Assembly: GCF_004004555.2 (NCBI RefSeq)
Contig: NZ_SACP01000038.1
Span: 1-56,975 of the forward strand
Origin: Methylobacterium oryzihabitans
GTDB taxonomy: Bacteria > Pseudomonadota > Alphaproteobacteria > Rhizobiales > Beijerinckiaceae
Reading direction: 5' to 3'
DNA length: 56,975 nucleotides
A program made the position numbers and the translations under genes. Positions within the stretch are counted from its first letter, which is position 1. Each line of letters starts with the position of its first letter. Shown here piece after piece: positions 42,962-51,455 of the stretch. A model generated the notes under the pieces. It was not told where the DNA came from, did no database searches, and saw only the letters and a program-made list of their open reading frames with translations.

Positions 42962-42977
42962 CGTCGCTCCCTCGGGT

Positions 42978-44378
42978 CTAGACGTGCTCGGCGGCGGCCG
43001 CCGCCGCCGTGGCCTCGCTCCGCGCCTGCTCGGCGCTGCCGAGCCCGTTGAAGACGGCGTTGAGCAGCACCGCCACCAGGGCGGCCAGCAGGATGCCCGA
43101 TTCCAGCAGCGGATGCAGCGCGTGCGGCAGGTTGCGGAAGAAGGCGGGCGCCACCAGCGGGATCATCCCGAACCCGACGGCCACCGCGACCACGAACATG
43201 TTCTTCTGGTTGGTGCGGAAATCGACGGTCGCCAGGATCCGGGCGCCGGTCGCCGCGACCATGCCGAACATCACCAGTCCGGCGCCGCCGAGCACCACCT
43301 GGGGCACCGCCTCGACCAGGGCGGCCATCTTCGGCAGCAGGCCGAGGATCAGCATGATGACGCCGCCCGCGACGGTGACGAAGCGCGAGCGCACCCCGGT
43401 GACGCCGACCAGCCCGACATTCTGCGAGAACGAGGTGTAGGGGAAGGTGTTGAACACGCCGCCGAGCAGGGTGCCGAGCCCGTCGGCCCGCAGGCCGCGG
43501 GCCAGGGCCGCCCCATCGACCGGCCGGCCGGTGATCTCGGCCAGCGCCAGGAACATCCCGAGCGACTCGATCATCACCACCACCATCACGACGCACATCG
43601 TGGCGATCGGCACGAGGTGGAAGCTCGGCCAGCCGAAGTGGAACGGCAGCACCGGCGCGAACCACGGCGCGGCGGCGACCCGGTCGAGATGCATCAGCCC
43701 GAGGAAGAGGGCGAGGACGGAGCCGGCGACGATGCCGAGCAGCACCGCGACGTTGGCGATGAAGCCGGTGCCCCACTTGATGAGGGCCAGGATGACGAGC
43801 AGCACGAACAGCGCGATGCCGAGGCCGGGGAGCCCGCCATAGGCCGGGTTGGGGAAGGTGCCGGGCACGCCGTCGACCATCCGGGTCACCGTCGGCAGCC
43901 CGCCGCCGGCCCAGTTGATGCCGACCCGCATCAGCGAGATGCCGATGACCAGGATGATGGTGCCGGTGACCACCGGCGGAAAAAGCGGCAGCAGGCGGCT
44001 GATGGAGGGGGCGACCACGAGACCGAACACGCCGGCGGCGATGACCGAGCCGTAGATGCCGAGCAGGCCGACCTCGGGCGTCGCCGCCATCGCCAGCATC
44101 GGCCCGACCGCCGCGAAGGTCACGCCCATCATCACCGGCAGGCGGATGCCGATGCCCGGCGGGCCGGCGCACTGCACCAGGGTCGCGAGACCGCAGGCGA
44201 ACAGGTCGGCGCTGATGAGGAAGGCGATGTCCCCCGGAGACAGCCCGAGCGCCCGTCCGATGATGAGCGGCACCGCCACGGCGCCGGCATACATCACCAG
44301 CACGTGCTGGAGCGCGAGCGGGATCAGCTTGCCGAGGGGCGGGCGCGCCTCGACGGCATCGACAGGGTTGGCTGGCAT
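42978..44378 (-). CDS. Nucleobase:cation symporter-2 family permease (urate/xanthine), 466 aa
   Basis: Inner-membrane transporter with about 12-14 hydrophobic segments. It starts MPANPVDAVEARPPLGKLIP, followed by LALQHVLVMYAGAVAVPLII, which is the classic NCS2 Q-H-V-L-x-M-Y-A-G motif. It also has the substrate-loop-like VTGTIILVIGISLMRVGINW and a conserved NVGLVGVTGVRSRFV. It heads the operon with uricase and the OHCU/HIU enzyme. Urate or xanthine is therefore the likely substrate; NCS2 sequence alone cannot separate urate, xanthine and uracil carriers with certainty. Confidence 0.92.
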   Translation of the reverse strand: MPANPVDAVEARPPLGKLIPLALQHVLVMYAGAVAVPLIIGRALGLSPGDIAFLISADLFACGLATLVQCAGPPGIGIRLPVMMGVTFAAVGPMLAMAATPEVGLLGIYGSVIAAGVFGLVVAPSISRLLPLFPPVVTGTIILVIGISLMRVGINWAGGGLPTVTRMVDGVPGTFPNPAYGGLPGLGIALFVLLVILALIKWGTGFIANVAVLLGIVAGSVLALFLGLMHLDRVAAAPWFAPVLPFHFGWPSFHLVPIATMCVVMVVVMIESLGMFLALAEITGRPVDGAALARGLRADGLGTLLGGVFNTFPYTSFSQNVGLVGVTGVRSRFVTVAGGVIMLILGLLPKMAALVEAVPQVVLGGAGLVMFGMVAATGARILATVDFRTNQKNMFVVAVAVGFGMIPLVAPAFFRNLPHALHPLLESGILLAALVAVLLNAVFNGLGSAEQARSEATAAAAAAEHV

Positions 44379-44495
44379 CGGCGGCGTCTCGTCTCGCTGG
44401 TCGTCGTTGCCCTGCGCAAGGTCCCGACCTTCCGCAGAGAACGACGCCAGGGAACGGCCGGCAAGCGCCGTGCCATCTTGGACGAGACCGGCCGA

Positions 44496-45617
44496 TCAGC
44501 GCTGACCGAAATGCGTGTCCAGGAACAGGTCCTTGTACTCCCGCGGCTGCGAGCGCCAGTACTGCTTGGGCGCCCGCACCCGGGCGCCGAGTTCGGCGGC
44601 GGCGTGCCAGGGCCAGCGCGGATCGTAGAGAATCGCCCGGGCGATCGAGATCGCGTCGGCCTTGCCCTCGGCCAGGATGCGCTCGGCCTGCCGCGCCTCG
44701 GTGATGAGCCCGACCGCGATCGTCGGCAGCCCGGTCGCGGCCTTGATCCGCTCGGCGAACGGCACCTGATAGCCCGGCGACAGGGCGATCTTCTGCTTCG
44801 TCGAGACGCCGCCGGTCGAGACGTGGATCGCCGCGCTGCCGCGGGCCTTGAGCGCCTCCGCGAAGGCAATGGTCTGCTCGACCTCCCAGCCCTCCTCGAC
44901 CCAGTCGGTCGCCGAGACCCGGACCCAGACCGGGCTGCCGGCGGGAAACACGTCGCGCACGGCGTCGAAGACTTCGAGCGGGAAGCGCAGGCGGTTCTCC
45001 AGGCTGCCGCCGTACTCGTCCGTGCGCTGGTTGGAGAGCGGCGACAGGAACTGGTGCAGCAGGTAGCCGTGGGCGGCGTGGATCTCGGCCGAGTCGATGC
45101 CGAGGCGCACGGCCCGGCGGGCGGTGGCGACGAAGTCGTCGCGCACCCGCTTCAGCCCGGCCCTGTCGAGGGCGGCGGGCGCGACCTCCTCGGCGCCGTG
45201 CGGCAGCGGGGAGGGGGCCTCGGTCAGCCAGCCTCTCGGCGAGTCGGGCCGGATCTGCTGCCCGCCCTCCCACGGCGCCTGGCTCGACGCCTTGCGGCCG
45301 GCATGGGCGATCTGGATGCAGAGCGGGATCGGGGAATACTCGCGGATCGCCGCCAGCACCCGGCCGAGCTCGCGCTCGCAGGCGTCGTCGTAGAGGCCGA
45401 GATCGCCGTAGGTGATCCGCGCCTCCGGCGAGACCGCCGTCGCCTCCAGGGTGAGCAGCCCGGCGCCCGACATGGCGAGCTGGCCGAGATGCATCATGTG
45501 CCAGTCGCTCGCCTGCCCGTCCCGGGCCGAGTACTGGCACATCGGCGCGATGATGATCCGGTTGTCGAGGGCGAGACCGTCGAGGTGCAGCGGCTCGAAC
45601 AGGCGGGCTTGGGTCAT
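44496..45617 (-). CDS. Old-yellow-enzyme family NADH:flavin oxidoreductase (YqjM/NamA-like), 373 aa
   Basis: FMN-dependent ene-reductase. The TIM barrel is marked by LFEPLHLDGLALDNRIIIAP, then MCQYSA with the Cys typical of YqjM-class enzymes. Others are LCIQIAHAGRKAS, the catalytic-site HAAHGYLLHQFLSPLSNQRT, DEYGGSLENR, and the FMN phosphate site TIAVGLITEARQAE. The start at 45617 (MTQARLFEPL) is where family members begin. It is 117 bp upstream of the permease on the same strand and could be co-transcribed, but its physiological substrate is probably an unsaturated carbonyl unrelated to purines. Confidence 0.93.
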   Translation of the reverse strand: MTQARLFEPLHLDGLALDNRIIIAPMCQYSARDGQASDWHMMHLGQLAMSGAGLLTLEATAVSPEARITYGDLGLYDDACERELGRVLAAIREYSPIPLCIQIAHAGRKASSQAPWEGGQQIRPDSPRGWLTEAPSPLPHGAEEVAPAALDRAGLKRVRDDFVATARRAVRLGIDSAEIHAAHGYLLHQFLSPLSNQRTDEYGGSLENRLRFPLEVFDAVRDVFPAGSPVWVRVSATDWVEEGWEVEQTIAFAEALKARGSAAIHVSTGGVSTKQKIALSPGYQVPFAERIKAATGLPTIAVGLITEARQAERILAEGKADAISIARAILYDPRWPWHAAAELGARVRAPKQYWRSQPREYKDLFLDTHFGQR

Positions 45618-45885
45618 GCAGGCGGCTCCGGCCGGGGATACTCGCGCCGAGTGTGGCGCAACGACCCGGTCCGAGCCAGCGCGGCCGTTGCAGGGGGGCC
45701 CTGCTCGGGTCCCTGGGTCAAGCGGCGCTCGCATCGGAGATCGATCGCCGTTCAGCCGGCATCCGGGCCACGCTCGCGATGCCCCTTCGCCCCGCCCCTG
45801 CGTGGTGCCCGCCGCAGATTAACCCCCGGCCTTTTCATCTCCTGAGCGACGACGCGAAGGAGCATCCTGGTCTTCACCTGCTCCT

Positions 45886-46014
45886 ACGATTTCCGATTGA
45901 TCGCTCGGCGATCCCTGCGGGATCGCTGTCGCGATGCGGAAATCGACTTCGCTCATGCGCCGCGCGGGCTATTGATACGGATTCCGGACTGAATCGTTCG
46001 AAATCCGTATCAGC
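45886..46014 (-). repeat. Third copy of the intergenic palindromic repeat family
   Basis: Read on the minus strand it runs GCTGATACGGATTTCGAACG ... AGCCCGCGCGGCGCATGAGC ... GATTTCCGCATCGCGA and ends in AATCGGAAATCGTA. This parallels 23470-23580 and 33900-33985 but has a ~20-bp palindromic insertion (GCGATCCCGCAGGGATCGC). The remainder of the 45618-46240 gap contains no recognisable gene. Confidence 0.78.
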
Positions 46015-46240
46015 GGGGGACCAGGAGGCAGAGGACAGCCCCGATATGGCGGTCCCCACGAATCCCGCGCCCCTCCCGCGAGAGGCTTCGACGACCGGTG
46101 CTGTGCCTGGCTACGCCTGGACCCCTGAGGAAGCTGAAACTGGTCTCAGGCTGGTATCACGCAACGGCAGAGAGACCAGCCAAGAGAAAGGCCGGAACGC
46201 CAACTCCCCGTCCGGGGAGAGCTTTCCGGCCTTGAGAAGC

Positions 46241-46314
46241 TGGAGCGGGTGAAGGGAATCGAACCCTCGTATTCAGCTTGGAAGGCTGCTGCTCTACCAT
46301 TGAGCTACACCCGC
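46241..46314 (-). tRNA. tRNA-Gly(TCC)
   Basis: Reverse-strand cloverleaf: acceptor GCGGGTG/CACCCGC, D-arm AGCTCAATGGTAGAGC, anticodon loop CTTCCAA (anticodon TCC), T-loop GGTTCGATTCC, discriminator T and encoded CCA. Confidence 0.95.
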
Positions 46315-46518
46315 GACGGAAGGCCGATAGCACGGGCCGCCGGGTTTGAGAACCCCGTGGCCGGTCGCCGGCGACGGGACAGGGCACGACGTAGCGTTCC
46401 AGCCCGAGCGACGCCGAGCCCGCCATCCATGCTGCAATGCAGCATCGATTGGCTTCGACATGCGTCCCGGCCTGTGGCAGATTCCTCGTGTCAGGACCAT
46501 GACAGGAGGTATCGGCTG

Positions 46519-46704
46519 ATGTCGTTGCACACGCATCTGATCGAACTGGAGCGCAAGCACGAAGCGCTCGAGCGTGAGATCCAGGACGCAATCGCTCATC
46601 CCTCGACTGACGACCTTCGCATCGTCGAACTGAAGCGGCGCAAGCTTCACCTCAAGGACGAGATCAACCGGCTCCGCTCCGGCGAATCTCGGACGATGCA
46701 CTAG
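46519..46704 (+). CDS. DUF465 (YdcH-like) small coiled-coil protein, 61 aa
   Basis: ATG at 46519 preceded by a strong AGGAGG. The product MSLHTHLIELERKHEALERE, then IQDAIAHPSTDDLRIVELKR, is a short helical hairpin typical of DUF465: two charged helices joined at AHPSTDD, ending LKDEINRL. Soluble and cytoplasmic. The biochemical role of the family is unknown. It stands alone between tRNA-Gly and the acyl-CoA ligase, which is on the other strand. Confidence 0.88.
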   Translation: MSLHTHLIELERKHEALEREIQDAIAHPSTDDLRIVELKRRKLHLKDEINRLRSGESRTMH

Positions 46705-46897
46705 ACCATTCCCTTTATAGTTCAGCGTTATTGCAAAGCCGCCGCGCCGAGCAGCGCCCGTCGAAGCCCGTGAGGGCCGGCAGCGCGCCCCGCGGCGGCC
46801 CTTCGAATCGCACCGGACGACCCCGCAGATCGCCGTTCCGGCAGGGACCGGGCCGATCCAGGCCCGGTCCGCTTCTCCAGGGCTTCTCGGTCCGGCC

Positions 46898-48535
46898 TCA
46901 GCCTCCGATCGCCTTCGCCATCTCCCGCAGCACGAATTTCTGCACCTTGCCGGTCGAGGTCTTCGGCAGTTCGACGAAGACGACGTGGCGGGGCACCTTG
47001 TAGCCGGCGAGCGTCTGCCGGCACCAGCCGATCAGCTCCTCGGCCGAGACCATCTCGGAGCCCTTCAGCTCCACGAAGGCGCAGGGCGTCTCGCCCCATT
47101 TCTCGTCGGGCTTGGCCACCACCGCCGCCGCGGCGACCGCCGGATGCTTGAACAACGCCTCCTCGACCTCGATCGACGAGATGTTCTCGCCGCCCGAGAT
47201 GATGATGTCCTTCGAGCGGTCCTTGAGCTGGACGTAGCCGTCCGGATGCTTCACCCCGAGGTCGCCGGAATGGAACCAGCCGCCCCGGAACGCCGCCTCG
47301 GTCGCGGCCGGGTTCTTGAGGTAGCCGCGCATCACCACGTTGCCGCGGAACATCACCTCGCCCATCGTCTCGCCGTCCGCCGGCACCGGCTGCATCGTCT
47401 CCGGGTCGAGCACGTCGAGGGCCTCCAGCGGCGGATAGCGCACGCCCTGGCGCGCCTTGCGGGCCGCCTGCTCGGGCTTGGTCAGCGCGTCCCAGTGGGC
47501 ATGCCACTCGTTGACCACCGCCGGGCCGTAGGTCTCGGTGAGCCCGTAGACGTGGGTGACGTCGAAGCCGGCCTCGGCCATGCCGGCGAGCACCGCCTCG
47601 GGCGGCGGCGCGGCGGCGGTGAGGAACGCCACCCGGCCCGGCAGCGTGCGCCGCTCCGCCTCGGGGGCGTTGATGAGCAGCGACATCACGATCGGCGCCC
47701 CGCACAGATGGGTGACGCCGTGATCCGCCAGGGCGTCGTACATCGCCTTGGCCCGCACCTGCCGCAGGCAGACATGGGTGCCGGCCACCACCGACAGGGT
47801 CCAGGGGAAGCACCAGCCGTTGCAGTGGAACATCGGCAGGGTCCAGAGATAGACCGGGTGCCGACCGAGATCCCCCGCCACGACGTTGCCGACCGCGAGC
47901 AGCGAGGCGCCGCGGTGATGGTAGACCACGCCCTTCGGGTCGCCGGTGGTGCCCGAGGTGTAGTTGAGGCTGATCGCGTCCCACTCGTCCGCCGGCATCG
48001 CCCAGGCGTGGTCCGGATCGCCGGAGGCCAGGAATTCTTCGTAGTCGAGGCTGCCCAGGCGCTCGCCCGGGCCGGTGTATTCCGGGTCGTCGACATCGAT
48101 CACCAGCGGCTTCACCCCGGCCTGGGCCAGGGCCGGCCCCATCGTGCGGGCGAATTCCCGGTCGGTGACGAGCACCTTGGCCTCGCCGTGGTCGAGGCAG
48201 AAGGCGAGCACCGCCGGATCGAGCCGAGTGTTGAGGGTGTTGAGCACCGCCCCGGCCATCGGCACGCCGTAGTGGCACTCGATCATCGCCGGGGTGTTGG
48301 CGAGCATCACCGCCACCGTGTCGCCGCGCCCGATGCCCCGCGCCGCCAGCGCCGAGGCGAGCCGCCGGCAGCGGGCGTAGAGGTCGCGGTAGCTGCGCCG
48401 GAGCGGCCCGTGGATCACCGCGACGTGGTCGGGAAACACCGTTGCGGCGCGCTCCAGGAAGGTCAGCGGCGTCAGCGGCTGGTGGTTGGCCGGGTTCCGG
48501 TCGAGGCCGTGGTCGTAGATGGTGGCGGGGCTCAT
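46898..48535 (-). CDS. Acyl-CoA synthetase / fatty-acid-CoA ligase (AMP-binding), 545 aa
   Basis: ANL-superfamily ligase forming an acyl-adenylate and then an acyl-CoA. The phosphate loop is YTSGTTGDPKGVVYHH. Adenylation motifs are LPMFHCNGWCFPWTL, VYGLTETYGP and WFHSGDLGVKHPDGYVQLKD, with the hinge RSKDIIISGGENISS and C-terminal catalytic Lys in LPKTSTGKVQKFVLRE. The FHCNGWC motif is typical of the DmdB/medium-chain subgroup. The start at 48535 has AGGAGGA upstream. It is divergent from dihydroxyacetone kinase. Chain length or substrate cannot be deduced. Confidence 0.92.
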   Translation of the reverse strand: MSPATIYDHGLDRNPANHQPLTPLTFLERAATVFPDHVAVIHGPLRRSYRDLYARCRRLASALAARGIGRGDTVAVMLANTPAMIECHYGVPMAGAVLNTLNTRLDPAVLAFCLDHGEAKVLVTDREFARTMGPALAQAGVKPLVIDVDDPEYTGPGERLGSLDYEEFLASGDPDHAWAMPADEWDAISLNYTSGTTGDPKGVVYHHRGASLLAVGNVVAGDLGRHPVYLWTLPMFHCNGWCFPWTLSVVAGTHVCLRQVRAKAMYDALADHGVTHLCGAPIVMSLLINAPEAERRTLPGRVAFLTAAAPPPEAVLAGMAEAGFDVTHVYGLTETYGPAVVNEWHAHWDALTKPEQAARKARQGVRYPPLEALDVLDPETMQPVPADGETMGEVMFRGNVVMRGYLKNPAATEAAFRGGWFHSGDLGVKHPDGYVQLKDRSKDIIISGGENISSIEVEEALFKHPAVAAAAVVAKPDEKWGETPCAFVELKGSEMVSAEELIGWCRQTLAGYKVPRHVVFVELPKTSTGKVQKFVLREMAKAIGG

Positions 48536-48705
48536 GCGTCTCCTCCTGGCGGCTCCGATGGATCGCAGGTCTGCGCTCGACATCGCGAAGGCGGCGGCCC
48601 TACTGTGGCCGGGCTCGCCGGGCGGACGCAACGGCTGCCGGCTGGATTCGTCCGCCGCTGGCGGTGTTCCCGCGGCCCGCAGCGGCCGCCCGCCGGAGCC
48701 GGGCC

Positions 48706-50388
48706 ATGAAGAAGCTCATCAACGACCCGCGCCACGTCGTCCGCGAGATGCTGGAGGGCCTCGTCGACCTCCATCCGGGGCTCGCGCTCCTCGAGGACGA
48801 GACGGTGGTGGTCCGCGCCGGCCTGCCCGAGCCGGCGCGGCGGCCGGTGGCGGTCCTGTCGGGCGGCGGGGCCGGGCACGAGCCGGCCCATGCCGGCTAT
48901 GTCGGGCCGGGCCTGCTCGCCGGCGCGGTCTCGGGCGACGTGTTCACCTCGCCGAGCACCGACGCGGTGCTGGCCGGGATCCGCGCCTGCGCGGGTCCCG
49001 CCGGCGCGGTGCTGATCGTCAAGAACTACACCGGCGACCGGCTCAATTTCGGCCTCGCCGCCGAGCTGGCCCGGGCCGAGGGCATTCCGACCGAGGTCGT
49101 GGTGGTGGCCGACGACGTCGCCCTGCGCGACCGGATCGACCCGGCCCGCTCCCGCGGCATCGCCGGCACGGTGCTGGTCCACAAGGTCGCGGGTGCGGCC
49201 GCGGAGGCCGGCCTGCCGGTCGCCGGGGTCGCGGCGGCGGCCCGCGGCGCGGCGGCCCGGCTCGGCACGATGGGCGTGGCGCTGACGCCCTGCATCGTGC
49301 CGGCGGTCGGCCGGCCCGGATTCACCCTCGGCGAGGAGGAGATCGAACTCGGCCTCGGCATCCACGGCGAGGCGGGCTCGCAGCGGGCGACGGCGCAGGC
49401 CGCCGACGCGCTGGTCGATGTCCTGATCGACCGGATCCTCGCGGCGCTCGACCTCGGGACCGGTGCCCGCGCCGCGCTGCTGGTCAACGGCCTCGGCGCC
49501 ACGCCGCCGATGGAACTGGCGATCGTCGCCCGCCGCGCCCTCTCGGCCCTGCGCGGGCGCGGGGTGACGGTGGAGCGCGCCTGGGCCGGCAGCTTCCTCA
49601 CCGCCCTCGACATGGCCGGCTGCTCGGTGTCGGTCCTGGCCGCCGACGACGCCGTGCTGGCGGGCCTCGACGCGCCCGCCTCCGCCCCGGCCTGGCCGGG
49701 CGGCGGCCGGGCGGCGCCGGAGCGCGTCACGGTGCGCGGGCCGGCCGCCGCGGCACCGGCCGTGTCCGGACCGGCCTGCGCGGCGGCCCCGCGCTTTCGC
49801 GCCGCGCTCGCCGCCGTCGCGGCGGCGCTGCGCGCCGACGAGGCCCGGCTCGCCGATCTCGACGGCCGGGCCGGCGACGGTGACCTCGGGGCCAGCATGG
49901 TGCGGGCCGCCGACGCGATCGAGGGCCTGATGGATTCCGCCTGGACCTCGCCGGCCGCTGTGCTGGCGGGACTCGGCGACGCCCTGCGGCGGGCGATCGG
50001 CGGCAGTTCCGGCCCGTTCTACGCCACCGCGCTGCTTCGGGCCTCGCGCCGCCTCGGCGCCGAACCGGATCTCGCCGCCTGGGCGGCGGCGTTCGAGGAG
50101 GCGGTCGCGGCGATCGCGGATCTCGGCGGCGCCCGGCCGGGCGACCGCACGATGCTCGACGCCCTGCACCCGGCCGCCGGAGCGTTCCGGGCCGCGGTCG
50201 CGGCGGGGCGGAATGCCGGAGACGCCCTGGCGGCCGCGGCCGAGGCCGCCGAGGCCGGTGCCGCGGCGACCGCCGGGATGACGCCGCGGCTCGGCCGGGC
50301 GAGCTATCTCGGCGAGCGCGCGATCGGGGTGCCGGATGCCGGCGCCAGCGCGGTGGCGACGTGGCTGCGGGCGCTCGCGGGGGTGTAG
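48706..50388 (+). CDS. ATP-dependent dihydroxyacetone kinase (DhaK-DhaL fusion), 560 aa
   Basis: Phosphorylates dihydroxyacetone. The DhaK half (1-~330) has GGGAGHEPAHAGYVGPGLLA, NYTGDRLNFGLAAELA, and His220 in LGLGIHGEAG, which binds substrate as a hemiaminal. The DhaL half (~365-560) has DGRAGDGDLGASM (Mg-ATP aspartates) and GGSSGPFYATALL. The single-chain architecture is that of ATP-dependent kinases rather than the PTS-dependent three-subunit system. A degraded Pro/Ala-rich linker joins the halves. In a methylotroph it could handle dihydroxyacetone from formaldehyde or glycerol metabolism; that is inference. Confidence 0.93.
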   Translation: MKKLINDPRHVVREMLEGLVDLHPGLALLEDETVVVRAGLPEPARRPVAVLSGGGAGHEPAHAGYVGPGLLAGAVSGDVFTSPSTDAVLAGIRACAGPAGAVLIVKNYTGDRLNFGLAAELARAEGIPTEVVVVADDVALRDRIDPARSRGIAGTVLVHKVAGAAAEAGLPVAGVAAAARGAAARLGTMGVALTPCIVPAVGRPGFTLGEEEIELGLGIHGEAGSQRATAQAADALVDVLIDRILAALDLGTGARAALLVNGLGATPPMELAIVARRALSALRGRGVTVERAWAGSFLTALDMAGCSVSVLAADDAVLAGLDAPASAPAWPGGGRAAPERVTVRGPAAAAPAVSGPACAAAPRFRAALAAVAAALRADEARLADLDGRAGDGDLGASMVRAADAIEGLMDSAWTSPAAVLAGLGDALRRAIGGSSGPFYATALLRASRRLGAEPDLAAWAAAFEEAVAAIADLGGARPGDRTMLDALHPAAGAFRAAVAAGRNAGDALAAAAEAAEAGAAATAGMTPRLGRASYLGERAIGVPDAGASAVATWLRALAGV

Positions 50389-50403
50389 CAGCGTGGCGCC
50401 CCT

Positions 50404-50904
50404 TCAAGGGGCGAGTGCGACACCCTTGAGGGACAGGATCAGCATCATCGGATCGGTCGGGGAGCGAACGAAGCCGTAGCGCTCGTAGAACGCCCTGGCC
50501 TCCTGCGAGATGGCGTGGACGAGCAGCCCGCGGATGCCCAGGATGTGGGACGCCTGGGCGGTTCGCAGGACCGCATCCTGCAACAATGCCACGCCCAGGC
50601 CCTTGCGCTGCCAGTGGCGATCGACGGCGAGCCGGCCGAGGACGGCCACCGGGATCGGATCGGGCATGTTTCGCCGGACCGATCCCAGCGCCTGGACGAC
50701 TGCGATCGCTCCCGAGGCGAGGCAATAATAGCCGACGACGTCGCGCCCGCAGGCCACCACGTAGGTGCGAGAAGCGCCGGCGATATGGTTGGCGCGGGCC
50801 CGACGTCGCAACCAGACATCGAGGCTGTCGTGCCCGCTCTCGAAGGCAGAGAGGTCGTGCTCCTGAGTCAGGAGGACAGGCGGAGCCGGTGTCACGTCCG
50901 CCAT
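50404..50904 (-). CDS. GNAT-family acetyltransferase, probable TacT/AtaT-like toxin, 166 aa
   Basis: Single GNAT domain. The acetyl-CoA site is QRKGLGVALLQDAV near residue 100, preceded by VLGRLAVDRHW. The C-terminal ARAFYERYGFVRSPTDPMML has the conserved catalytic Tyr. The opening LLTQEHDLSAFESGHDSLDV and WLRRRARANHIAGASRTYVV are typical of GNAT toxins, which acetylate aminoacyl-tRNA. It overlaps the upstream DUF1778 gene by 13 bp, the standard toxin-antitoxin order. A small palindrome sits at its stop codon, 16 bp from the convergent kinase gene. Confidence 0.9.
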   Translation of the reverse strand: MADVTPAPPVLLTQEHDLSAFESGHDSLDVWLRRRARANHIAGASRTYVVACGRDVVGYYCLASGAIAVVQALGSVRRNMPDPIPVAVLGRLAVDRHWQRKGLGVALLQDAVLRTAQASHILGIRGLLVHAISQEARAFYERYGFVRSPTDPMMLILSLKGVALAP

Positions 50905-51176
50905 GGCGGGCGCGCCTGCATCAGACGCCGGAACCCGTCGCTGTCCGGCGCCCGGTCGAGAATGTCGAGGTAGTGCTGGTGGCTGTCCGGATCGATCCGG
51001 ATCAGGGTCTGGTCGAGGAGCGCGTCTTCCGCCGCCCGGCGCGCCGCCTCGATCATGAAGTCCGACCGGCTCTTGCCATGGGCCTTCGCCGCCCGGTCGA
51101 TCAGGCCGCGCAGATCCTCGCGCATGCGCAGGTTGACGGCCCGGGTCTGCGGATCGCGGGCAGGCTTTGCGGCCAT
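50892..51176 (-). CDS. DUF1778 antitoxin (TacA-like, ribbon-helix-helix), 94 aa
   Basis: Neutralises and co-represses with the GNAT toxin. The N-terminal RHH reads TRAVNLRMREDLRGLIDRAA, then KAHGKSRSDFMIEAARRAAE. The C-terminal toxin-binding tail includes SHQHYLDILDRAP and ends RLMQARPPWRT. The start at 51176 (MAAKPARDPQ) is 37 bp from a perfect palindrome likely to be its operator. It overlaps the toxin gene by 13 bp. An intact pair is therefore predicted. Confidence 0.9.
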   Translation of the reverse strand: MAAKPARDPQTRAVNLRMREDLRGLIDRAAKAHGKSRSDFMIEAARRAAEDALLDQTLIRIDPDSHQHYLDILDRAPDSDGFRRLMQARPPWRT

Positions 51177-51212
51177 GGCATGTCTCCTCGTCGTGCCATC
51201 ATAGCGGCCGAG

Positions 51213-51227
51213 ATACACGTTGTGTAT
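51213..51227. promoter_or_regulatory. Palindromic operator of the toxin-antitoxin operon
   Basis: ATACAC-GTT-GTGTAT is a perfect 6-3-6 inverted repeat, AT-rich against its background, 37 bp upstream of the DUF1778 start. RHH antitoxins bind such short palindromes for autorepression. Confidence 0.65.
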
Positions 51228-51455
51228 CCCGAGGCGTCGATCGTCCTTCGCCCGCGCGGCCGTCCCGCGCGACACGGCCCCTTCCGGTCCGGGGACGGCT
51301 TGACCTGACCGTTCACCACGCTCCGTACGACCATCGGATGACGGCCTCCGCCGCCTCGCGGCCGAGACGGACCGGCGCGATCCCGCTAGAAATCCTGGCA
51401 CAGAGCCCCACGCCGGCGCGTCCGCCCGGCCGGAAGGGCCGCCGGGACGGGAACC

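Noticed and set aside
42958..45540. An 860-aa open frame overlapping the permease and reductase genes on the same strand
   Set aside because: Out of frame with two well-supported genes and composed of low-complexity Arg/Gly-rich sequence.
50397..50413. Palindrome CGCCCCTTCAAGGGGCG as a terminator between dihydroxyacetone kinase and the GNAT gene
   Set aside because: Stem is short and lies within the GNAT coding end without a T-tract. Not strong enough to call.
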